A stretch of DNA of 5,027 nucleotides from positions 1 to 5,027 of the forward strand of contig JAHZHV010000012.1 in assembly GCA_019420085.1 (NCBI GenBank), read 5' to 3'. Below, piece after piece: positions 1 to 5,027 of the stretch (position 1 is its first letter; each line of letters opens with the position of its first letter). Made by a program: the position numbers and the translations under genes. The notes beneath the pieces are model-generated. The model worked only from the letters and a program-made list of their open reading frames with translations, did no database searches and was not told the DNA's origin. Source of the DNA: Christensenella sp. GTDB taxonomy: Bacteria > Bacillota > Clostridia > Christensenellales > Maliibacteriaceae.

Positions 1-2
1 CT

Positions 3-128
3 TTGGCGGTTTTTCCGATTTCCTTATTTATGGGCGCGGAAGATCAGGCCGTGGTGGACGCCGTGGAGGAAGCGCTGCGGATCGGGAAACAAATCCAGCC
101 GCAGGGTGCGCCGTGGATATTGTACTGA
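3..128 (+). CDS. C-terminal end of an upstream protein, possibly a DegT/DnrJ/EryC1/StrS-type aminotransferase (5' end outside window)
   Basis: An open frame enters from the left edge and ends at TGA 126-128, giving 41 visible residues that start LAVFPISLFMGAEDQ and end APWILY. The piece looks like real protein: a hydrophobic stretch with a proline, then an acidic amphipathic helix (EDQAVVDAVEEALR). That order resembles the extreme C-terminus of DegT/DnrJ/EryC1/StrS pyridoxal-phosphate aminotransferases, where a 'LPLYP-x-LT-x-EEQ-x-x-VIEAL' type segment closes the fold. No catalytic residue lies in the visible part, so the family call is only a resemblance. The gene runs in the same direction as the TPR gene, which has its own promoter 113 bp downstream, so the two need not be one operon. 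I am fairly sure of the frame and unsure of the product. Confidence 0.45.
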   Translation: MAVFPISLFMGAEDQAVVDAVEEALRIGKQIQPQGAPWILY

Positions 129-166
129 AAAAAGCGCGCATGCCAAAAGCGGCGGTGATGCGCGGC

Positions 167-208
167 GCGGATGCGTGCAAAAACGGTGGTTTTTGCAGGC
201 GCATGCGC
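167..208. repeat. Long intergenic hairpin (inverted repeat)
   Basis: The core is a perfect 9-bp stem, TGCAAAAAC (176-184) against GTTTTTGCA (189-197), closed by a 4-nt GGTG loop. After a 2-nt bulge (GG, 198-199) the stem continues with ATGCG (171-175) against CGCAT (200-204). After one G-G mismatch, three more G-C pairs follow (167-169 with 206-208), for about 17 pairs in all. It lies 38 bp after the upstream stop and 32 bp before the -35 box of the next gene. There is no T-run after the right arm, so it is not a classical intrinsic terminator. It could be a transcript-end stabilising hairpin for the upstream gene or a protein-binding palindrome. Confidence 0.6.
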
Positions 209-240
209 AGGGCATGGGCCGAGAACGGACATGCCGCGCG

Positions 241-269
241 TTGACAGACGCAGGGAACACGGATATAAT
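241..269 (+). promoter_or_regulatory. Consensus sigma-70/sigma-A promoter of the TPR gene
   Basis: TTGACA at 241-246 and TATAAT at 264-269 are both perfect consensus hexamers, separated by the optimal 17 nt. Transcription should begin near 275-277, giving a 5' leader of about 27 nt before the ATG at 303. The TATAAT sits in a local AT-rich patch inside otherwise GC-rich DNA, which supports selection rather than chance. No operator-like palindrome overlaps the hexamers. Confidence 0.9.
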
Positions 270-290
270 TTTTTTCAAAACGCAGCACAT

Positions 291-296
291 GGGAGA
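291..296 (+). promoter_or_regulatory. Ribosome binding site that fixes the TPR start codon
   Basis: GGGAGA at 291-296 lies 6 nt before ATG 303-305 and downstream of the predicted transcription start. An earlier in-frame ATG at 171 lies upstream of the promoter, inside the hairpin, so it cannot be on this transcript. The start at 303 is therefore preferred. Confidence 0.75.
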
Positions 297-302
297 CACG
301 AA

Positions 303-2486
303 ATGGACATAAGGCAGGCGCCGCAAGAGAATATATCGCAGCAGCAGCTGGAACGGCTGGTGCTGCACTTTGTGCAGAAACTGCGGCAGGAGGGCGTGCA
401 GGATGCCGATGCCGCGACCTATTGCACGCGCCTTCGGCCGCTTTTGCGCGCAGCGCAGCCGCAGCAGACAGGCGCATATATTCTGAAGATCGAGGCGGTG
501 CTTCCCCCGCAGGATAGTGCGCTTTGCGCGATGATTCTTGCCGACGATGCCGAGGCGCTTATGCGAAGCGGACAAAATGCGCGCGCACTGTCGGTGTTAA
601 AGGACGCCTGTGCCATGAGCGCGCGCTGCCGCGACAGGGAAAGCATGGTCGACGCGACGCTCCTTCTGGCGCGCTGCTTTTCCGCCGTGGGGGATGAAGA
701 ATCCGCCGCGCGCAGTGCGGCGCTTTGCGTGCGTGCAATTCAGACGCATTTTGACGGCGTACATCCGCTGCTTTCCAGGGCGCAGGCGTATCTTCATACC
801 GGTACGTCCGCCTGGTGCGATGCGCAGGATCATCCGGCACAGCCTTTGCCGGACGCGCCTTTGCAGGATGCAATCTTTGTGGAAGAAGCGCAGATGTCCG
901 TGCGCTTTGCAAAGCGTCAGGGGCAGGATGATCGCCGCCCGGATGTGGAGACGGCGTTTGTCGTGGCGGCGCAAAGCGGACTTTTGGCGCCGGACACCGC
1001 TGCGGATACGGCGCTTGCTGCGCAGATTGACGCGCTTTGCGGCAGCGGCGACTTCGATCAGGCGCTTTTGCTTTTAAGCCGCGTGCAGGAAGCGCTGCCA
1101 AAGGACAGCGCGTATCATGAGCGCATTGCGCTTTGGACGGCGCAGGTATTTCACAAGGCAGGCGATACGCAGCGCGCGGTCGGACTGTATTCGCGCATCA
1201 TCCAGCGATTGCTGGACGGGCGCGGCGCGCAGGATCCGCGCACGCTGGATGCAATGCGGACCCTTGCCGGCGTGTATGAAACCATGGGCGAGCATGCACG
1301 CTGTGCGGCACTCTTGCGCGTCGTATTTCAAAGCTGCCGGGCGGCTGAGCCGCGGGATGAACAGGCGCTGCGTCAGGCGGCGCACCTGTATCTTGCCGCG
1401 CTGCTTCGCGCACGGCAATGGGAACAGATGGAGGCGCTTTGTCTTTGGTGCCTGCGGCACGACGATCAGGACGAAAGCGTGCTGCAGCCGCTTGCCGAAC
1501 TTGCGGCGCATGCGGCCGCGCAGGGGAATCCGTCGTGTGTTTGCCGCCTGTGCGGCGCGCTGTATGAATGCTGCCAGCGTACGCAGGGCGATTTTGGGGA
1601 GGATCTTGTGCCGCTTTGGTTTGTCGCAGCGGCTGAAAGCGGCGTCTATGAGCTTGCACTGCGCGTGTTTGAACAGTTCCCGGATGCGCTGCTGGCACAG
1701 GATGACGACGCCGTGTTTGACGCACTGCGGCGCACGGCACAGGCGCTTTTGCAGCAGGGCAGGCAGCAGGAAGCCGAAGCGCTTCTTGCGGTATGCCGCG
1801 CACGGGATGCCGATGCCGCGGCCGATGATGCGATGGATGCCGACGATGTGATGGATGCAGACGATGTGATGGATGCAGATGCGGCGATGGATGCCGATGC
1901 TGCGGCGGATGCAGATGATGTGATGGATGCAGATGCGGCGATGGATGCCGATGCCGCGGCGGATGCCGATGCTGTGGCGGATGCCGATGCCGCGGCGGAT
2001 GCCGATGCCGCGGCGGATGCCGGTGCTGCGGACAATTACGATGCCGCGGCGGTATCCGCCATGCGCGACGAGGCGGCCGCGTGTGCGGCGCGGGGACAGC
2101 AGGAACGTGCGCTTTCCCTGCGGCGCGAGGTTCTGCGCCTGCGCACGGCGCATTTTGGTCCCATGCATCCGGATACGCTTGCGGCGATGAACAATCTTGC
2201 CAAAAGTCTGATGCATACCGGCGCCATGGAGGATGCGATACGAATGCACAAACAGGCGGCCAAAGGCTATGTACAGGTGTTCGGGGAAGAACATCCCTAT
2301 ACGCTGACGGCGCTTGAAAATCTGGCGCTTGCGCTGGATGCGGCGCAGGTTTATCAGGACAGTTTCCAGCTGTGGCATCAGCTGTATCTTGTGCGTGCCA
2401 GGCAGCTGAAAAAGGATGATCCGCAGGTGATCTGCGCGATGGAGCATATGGAACAGGCGGCGCGCATGGCCGCTGGACAGGCATAA
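303..2486 (+). CDS. Tetratricopeptide-repeat protein (kinesin-light-chain-type TPRs) with an internal Asp/Ala-rich linker
   Basis: The gene encodes 727 residues from ATG 303 to TAA 2484-2486, with no signal peptide or membrane segment, so it is probably cytoplasmic. It is Ala/helix-rich throughout. The clearest repeats are at the C-terminus: two KLC-type TPRs whose HPDTLAAMNNLA (from His622) and HPYTLTALENLA (from His664) motifs lie exactly 42 residues apart. A related unit (DPRTLDAMRTLAGVYETMGE) starts near residue 311, and a weaker one (HPLLSRAQAYLHTG) near 154. Residues 502-577 are a very acidic low-complexity linker of DADAAA/DADDVM hexads that separates the N-terminal helical array from the C-terminal TPR pair. 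Five cysteines cluster at 412-424. TPR arrays bind other proteins; no enzymatic domain is visible and the partner is unknown. The gene appears monocistronic, with its own promoter and a terminator downstream. Confidence is high for a TPR scaffold and nil for a specific pathway. Confidence 0.88.
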   Translation: MDIRQAPQENISQQQLERLVLHFVQKLRQEGVQDADAATYCTRLRPLLRAAQPQQTGAYILKIEAVLPPQDSALCAMILADDAEALMRSGQNARALSVLKDACAMSARCRDRESMVDATLLLARCFSAVGDEESAARSAALCVRAIQTHFDGVHPLLSRAQAYLHTGTSAWCDAQDHPAQPLPDAPLQDAIFVEEAQMSVRFAKRQGQDDRRPDVETAFVVAAQSGLLAPDTAADTALAAQIDALCGSGDFDQALLLLSRVQEALPKDSAYHERIALWTAQVFHKAGDTQRAVGLYSRIIQRLLDGRGAQDPRTLDAMRTLAGVYETMGEHARCAALLRVVFQSCRAAEPRDEQALRQAAHLYLAALLRARQWEQMEALCLWCLRHDDQDESVLQPLAELAAHAAAQGNPSCVCRLCGALYECCQRTQGDFGEDLVPLWFVAAAESGVYELALRVFEQFPDALLAQDDDAVFDALRRTAQALLQQGRQQEAEALLAVCRARDADAAADDAMDADDVMDADDVMDADAAMDADAAADADDVMDADAAMDADAAADADAVADADAAADADAAADAGAADNYDAAAVSAMRDEAAACAARGQQERALSLRREVLRLRTAHFGPMHPDTLAAMNNLAKSLMHTGAMEDAIRMHKQAAKGYVQVFGEEHPYTLTALENLALALDAAQVYQDSFQLWHQLYLVRARQLKKDDPQVICAMEHMEQAARMAAGQA
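1806..2033 (+). repeat. In-frame 18-bp minisatellite encoding DADAAA-type hexads
   Basis: Twelve 18-bp units and one 12-bp partial unit (1824-1835) run head to tail inside the TPR gene. Two main unit types occur: gatgccgatgccgcggcg (DADAAA) and gatgcagatgatgtgatg (DADDVM), with mixed forms DADAAM and DADAVA. The units at 1980-1997 and 1998-2015 are identical. A higher-order 54-bp period is visible: three units at 1854-1907 recur at 1908-1961 with two differences. Because 18 and 54 are multiples of three, gain or loss of units would keep the frame and only change linker length. The encoded segment is strongly negative and should be flexible or loosely helical. No EF-hand-like DxDxDG calcium loop is present. 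Confidence 0.92.
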
Positions 2487-2502
2487 AAAAACGCCGGCAG
2501 AT

Positions 2503-2552
2503 GCTACGGACTGATAACGAAGTATTGAACAAAACAGTTTATCAGGCGTAGC
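2503..2552. repeat. Imperfect inverted repeat just after the TPR gene
   Basis: GCTACG (2503-2508) pairs with CGTAGC (2547-2552). Inside it, after a small internal loop, CTGATAA (2511-2517) pairs with TTATCAG (2539-2545), leaving a loop of about 21 nt. It starts 16 bp after the TPR stop, where GC-rich DNA gives way to AT-richer DNA. There is no T-run next to it, so it does not look like a terminator. It may be part of a structured 3' end, a protein-binding site, or a remnant of a mobile-element end; the sequence does not decide. Confidence 0.5.
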
Positions 2553-2559
2553 AAAGGCA

Positions 2560-2606
2560 AATAAAATCACCGAGAGAAGCAAAAAGCATTTCTCGGTGAT
2601 TTTATT
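2560..2606. terminator. Strong, probably bidirectional intrinsic terminator between convergent genes
   Basis: AATAAAATCACCGAGA (2560-2575) and TCTCGGTGATTTTATT (2591-2606) form a perfect 16-bp stem. The 15-nt interval between them can pair further (GC-AAAAA-GC core). The GC-rich core (CACCGAGA) is flanked by A-runs on the left and T-runs on the right, so the transcript of either strand ends in a U-rich tract. It lies 73 bp after the TPR stop on the plus strand and 133 bp after the minus-strand gene stop, where a shared terminator is expected. Confidence 0.85.
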
Positions 2607-2739
2607 ATATGGGGAGTTGGAACGGTACCTTTTCAGATTTATGAAATGAAAAATGCCAAAATTCGCTGGCCGGATTCCTTGCAAAAAGTCCTTAAATCCT
2701 TTGTTTCTCTTATACACTCCTATTACTTTCCGAGAAAAA

Positions 2740-3932
2740 TCAAGAATACCAAGCGAAAATCATTTGGCACTCTTCCTTCTCCGCACATTTAATTATTTCT
2801 GTGTTCTCCGTTACTATAAGAGCAGAAATCAAAGGAGGTCTAACTGAAGTAACACCTGTCGCCCTCTCTATTTCGTCAAGCTCAGCATTGCCGCTGATTT
2901 CCCATGTGTTGCAATCTATTTGCTTGATTTGAGGTTCTGCCGTTTCCGAAATTGAAGGTTTTTCCTGAAGCGCCCCGACAAGTTTTTCAATCAGATCCTG
3001 TATTGTGACAACGCCTGTCAGACCACCGTATTCATCCAAAACAACAGCAAATGTATTATGCGTCTGTTTCATATTTCGAAACAGGACATCAGCCTTCACT
3101 GTTTCCGGCACAAAGTACGCCGGTTCTAATGCCGAGCACATAATGTTATCCCGGCTTTTGTCCTTTTCTCTTAAATAAACCTTCGCATTCAGCACACCCA
3201 CAACTCTGTCGGGAGAACCGTCACAAACGGGATATCGTGAAAAACTACTGCTGCGTATGACCTTCTCCCAAGTTTCATCGGTATCCTCCAACCAAAGCAT
3301 TGTCAAATCAGTGCGATGTGTAAGGATCTCCCCGACCGACAGATCATCAAACTCGAATACATTCTGTATGAAAATCTGTTCATATTTATCGATGGCGCCG
3401 GTTTCACCGCCTGTTTCGACCATCATGCGTATATCGTCTTCACAAATTTGTTCTTCCGTTTCGTTAGGATCGATACCAAGCATCCTTAGCACGGTATTTG
3501 TTGAAACGGACAAGAGCCACACGATCGGTTTAAACAAAACCGAGATCCCACTGACAATACCGGACACCTTGAGGGCCGGCGCTTCGGATTTTTTCATGGC
3601 AATTCTCTTGGGAACCAATTCGCCGAAAATCAGTGTAAAGTAAGACAGGACAAGTGTAATAAAAATTACGGATAGGGTATCCAAGGTGTTTCTGGACAAA
3701 GTAGCCCCTAAGCCGACAGGCCAATCAACAAGCGGATCCGAAAAACCGTCAGCCGCAAATGCGCTGCCCAGAAAGCCTGACAGCGTAATGGCGATTTGAA
3801 TCGTAGACAGAAATTTAACAGTTGGTGTTCGCTAACAGTGTTTACAAAACGCCTCTCACACTATTCCAGGTATCTATTACGAATCATACGGAAATTATCT
3901 CGGTCAGGGTCCGGGTCTGAGTCCAAATTCAT
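2740..3932 (-). pseudogene. CNNM (DUF21) / CBS-pair membrane protein of the HlyC/CorC 'hemolysin' family, damaged at both ends
   Basis: The minus strand from about 3819 to 2851 encodes a clear HlyC/CorC protein. It has a DUF21 core starting KFLSTIQIAITLSGFLG, the family hallmark FGELVPKRIAMKK, hydrophobic segments, the linker EDDIRMMVETGGETGAI, and a CBS pair ending in the signature DEYGGLTGVVTIQDLIEKLVG. The first part of the CorC/HlyC domain (TWEISGNAELDEI) follows. This family usually acts as a membrane Mg/Co transport or export factor. The 5' end is broken: a good SD and ATG (3930-3932) start MNLDSDPDPD, a typical family beginning, but this frame stops at TAG 3861-3863. The core frame is closed upstream by TAG 3832-3834, and the first membrane segment (roughly 60 residues) is absent. 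The 3' end loses homology after TGV (about 2851) and runs 36 unrelated residues to TGA 2740-2742. A truncated product could start only at TTG 3697-3699. A sequencing or assembly error is the alternative. Confidence 0.8.
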
Positions 3933-3941
3933 ACTTGTTTT

Positions 3942-3947
3942 CTCCTT
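3942..3947 (-). promoter_or_regulatory. Ribosome binding site marking the original start of the CNNM/CBS gene
   Basis: On the minus strand AAGGAG is followed by 9 nt and the ATG at 3930-3932, and it sits 7 nt after the DUF47 stop. It shows where translation of the intact gene began, and that the gene was the third member of the pit operon. The only in-frame start of the surviving core, TTG at 3697-3699, has just a weak AGGGG upstream. Confidence 0.75.
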
Positions 3948-3954
3948 CGTCTTA

Positions 3955-4575
3955 TTATGAATTTTTAATGATAACCCGTTCGATCACATCAGTGGCGTGC
4001 TCACACAAGTCACAGCAATGTTCAAGACTTTCGTATATAGCCTTTGCTCCCAACAATGCTTTAACATCCGACGAGGAGCGGAACAGCCTGTATATGGCAT
4101 CGGTATAAACATTGTCAGCCTCAATTTCTATATCATTGACCTTTACAATCAAGGCTCTCAAAGAATCCGGTTTTTTAAAGTTCTTTAATTCGTCTGCTGC
4201 TTCCTGCAACGCCTTAACACACCTATTGACAATTCGGGAAAGCTCCGCCGTATTCTCAGGAATCGCATCAATGTGATACATATAAGCGTCCAGGATTACT
4301 TCATCGATAGCGTCTGTTATGTCGTCAATGATCTGGACCAGCCGAAGAATATCCTCCTGATCTATAGGTGTTATAAATTCAACAGACAGCCTATTTAAGA
4401 TATCGTGGTGAACAACATCCGCTTCTTGCTCAATCCGGTGCATTTGGCCTCGATAGGCATTGATGCTCTCCGCATCATATTTGCATAAAATTTCCTCCAA
4501 TAAATTGGAGGCCTTCACGCTGTAAGAAACCTGATGTTTGATCATTTCAAAATAATCGTTGCGTTTTTTCGTCAT
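3955..4575 (-). CDS. DUF47 / PhoU-like phosphate-transport accessory protein
   Basis: This is a complete 206-residue protein, the usual length for the DUF47 (PhoU_div) family, which partners Pit phosphate transporters and is thought to regulate them. It is all-helical and soluble, with no signal peptide. Repeated acidic E/D-x-x-x-D motifs, the metal-binding feature of PhoU folds, are visible at E49/D53, D84/D88, E150/D154, E185/D189 and E192/D196. The C-terminal YESLEHCCDLCEHATDVIE is characteristic of the family. The ATG at 4573-4575 has AGGAG (4584-4588) 8 nt upstream, starting 4 nt beyond the pit stop. The 17-nt gap to pit indicates co-transcription and probable translational coupling. The protein probably sits at the cytoplasmic face and tunes Pit activity; metal occupancy is inferred from the motifs. 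Confidence 0.93.
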   Translation of the reverse strand: MTKKRNDYFEMIKHQVSYSVKASNLLEEILCKYDAESINAYRGQMHRIEQEADVVHHDILNRLSVEFITPIDQEDILRLVQIIDDITDAIDEVILDAYMYHIDAIPENTAELSRIVNRCVKALQEAADELKNFKKPDSLRALIVKVNDIEIEADNVYTDAIYRLFRSSSDVKALLGAKAIYESLEHCCDLCEHATDVIERVIIKNS

Positions 4576-4583
4576 CTTTCATT

Positions 4584-4588
4584 CTCCT
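4584..4588 (-). promoter_or_regulatory. Ribosome binding site of the DUF47 gene
   Basis: AGGAG on the minus strand lies 8 nt before the ATG at 4573-4575 and immediately after the pit stop codon. An out-of-frame ATG falls between SD and start, but it opens no family-like protein, so the start at 4575 stands. Confidence 0.75.
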
Positions 4589-4592
4589 TTTC

Positions 4593-5027
4593 TTATGCAA
4601 ACATATGCAAAAAGAGCTTTGCCATAATAAAGCCCAATACTCCACATCCCGGAAATGTAAACACCCATGTCAAGACCAGTTCTTTGACGATTTTCCAATT
4701 CACATTGCTCATTCTTCTCGCAGCTCCTACCCCCATGATGGCGGTTGTCTTTGTATGCGTTGTACTGACAGGGATCCCGGCAAGTGAAGAAAACAGCAGG
4801 CAAAGGGTGGCTGCCAAGTCCGCAGAAAAGCCTTGATACGGTTTGAGCTTCACCATGTCCATTCCGACCGATTTAATGATCCGATAGCCACCGATAGAGG
4901 TCCCGAGACCCATAACGGCAGAACAAAGTATCATCAACCACACCGGAACCGCAAAACTCGATATATCGGAATGTCCGCCGGAAAAGGCTGCGCCGAGGAG
5001 AAAGATCGCCATGAATTTTTGTCCGTC
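4593..5027 (-). CDS. pit: Inorganic phosphate transporter, Pit family (C-terminal 144 residues; 5' end outside window)
   Basis: The frame is open to the right window edge, so the N-terminal part is missing. The visible protein starts DGQKFMAIFLLG, the Pit/PHO4 family 'NDGQK' region. It continues with GLGTSIGGYRIIKSVG (about residues 40-55), GFSADLAAT (66-74) and the phosphate-transporter signature GIPVSTTHTKTTAIMGVG (84-101), then NWKIVKELVLTWVFTFPGCGVLGFIMA at the end (broken here as helix 110-136). These are the hallmarks of the second PHO4 repeat, with several hydrophobic membrane helices. Pit proteins take up phosphate, usually as a metal-phosphate complex with protons, across the cytoplasmic membrane. 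The methionine encoded at 5010-5012 is internal and not the start. The gene stops at TAA 4593-4595, 17 nt before the DUF47 start, and forms an operon with it. The operon promoter lies outside the window. Confidence 0.95.
   Translation of the reverse strand, partial: DGQKFMAIFLLGAAFSGGHSDISSFAVPVWLMILCSAVMGLGTSIGGYRIIKSVGMDMVKLKPYQGFSADLAATLCLLFSSLAGIPVSTTHTKTTAIMGVGAARRMSNVNWKIVKELVLTWVFTFPGCGVLGFIMAKLFLHMFA

Noticed and set aside
171..302. N-terminal extension of the TPR protein from ATG 171
   Set aside because: It lies across the hairpin and the consensus promoter, so it would precede the transcript start. ATG 303 has its own SD.
1806..2033. CRISPR-like array or calcium-binding RTX/EF-hand repeat
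   Set aside because: Units are contiguous 18-mers with no spacers, and the peptide lacks the glycine-rich nonapeptide of RTX or the DxDxDG loop of EF-hands.
1074..2717. Very long minus-strand open frame (547 codons) opposite the TPR gene, and a second of 444 codons at 1198-2532
   Set aside because: Both are shadows of the GC-rich coding bias and the minisatellite. Their products are low-complexity Arg/His/Pro or Ile/Arg repeats with no family pattern, and they run through the terminator hairpin region or end at it without an SD-supported start.
2653..2847. Plus-strand 64-codon open frame
   Set aside because: It overlaps the minus-strand gene end, has no good SD and resembles no family. The AAAGGAGG word at about 2830 on this strand is not followed by a start codon.
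3257..3643. Plus-strand 128-codon open frame opposite the CNNM/CBS gene
   Set aside because: The opposite strand encodes clear CBS and DUF21 motifs over the same bases; this Ser/Ile-rich frame is its shadow.
4593..5012. Pit gene starting at the ATG at 5010-5012
   Set aside because: The frame continues to the window edge with DGQKF, part of the conserved Pit motif, so this methionine is internal.

Overview
The window looks like a piece of a GC-rich Gram-positive (Bacillota/Clostridia-type) chromosome. The signs are a perfect sigma-A promoter, AGGAG-type ribosome binding sites with 7-9 nt spacing, and Clostridia-like Pit / DUF47 / CNNM-CBS proteins. The sequence alone does not allow a closer placement, and a metagenomic contig is possible.

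There are two blocks of different character. Left block (1 to about 2490, plus strand) is visibly GC-rich. It holds the last 41 codons of an upstream gene, possibly a DegT-type aminotransferase, then an intergenic region with a long hairpin and a textbook promoter (TTGACA, 17 nt, TATAAT). A 727-codon gene follows for a cytoplasmic tetratricopeptide-repeat protein. Kinesin-light-chain-type TPRs flank a 76-residue Asp/Ala linker encoded by an 18-bp minisatellite. After its stop come an imperfect inverted repeat and a strong hairpin that can act as a bidirectional terminator between the converging blocks.

Right block (about 2607 to 5027, minus strand) has clearly lower GC and is read right to left. 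It holds the C-terminal part of a Pit-family phosphate transporter (cut by the window edge), a complete DUF47/PhoU-like partner, and a CNNM/CBS-pair (HlyC/CorC) gene. Spacings are 17 and 22 nt and each downstream gene has a good SD, so this is an operon. Pit and DUF47 form a known phosphate-uptake pair; the CNNM protein would be a membrane metal (Mg/Co) transport or homeostasis component.

The most notable observation is that the CNNM/CBS gene is damaged at both ends. Its SD, ATG and first ten codons survive, but the first membrane segment is missing and the frame is broken. Its C-terminal CorC/HlyC domain stops being recognisable at about 2850, close to the compositional boundary. This suggests a decaying gene beside a recombination junction, or an assembly error. 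I see no convincing undescribed multi-gene system here. The TPR protein with its repeat-encoded acidic linker is the least characterised item. The stretch 2607-2739 holds nothing I can recognise.
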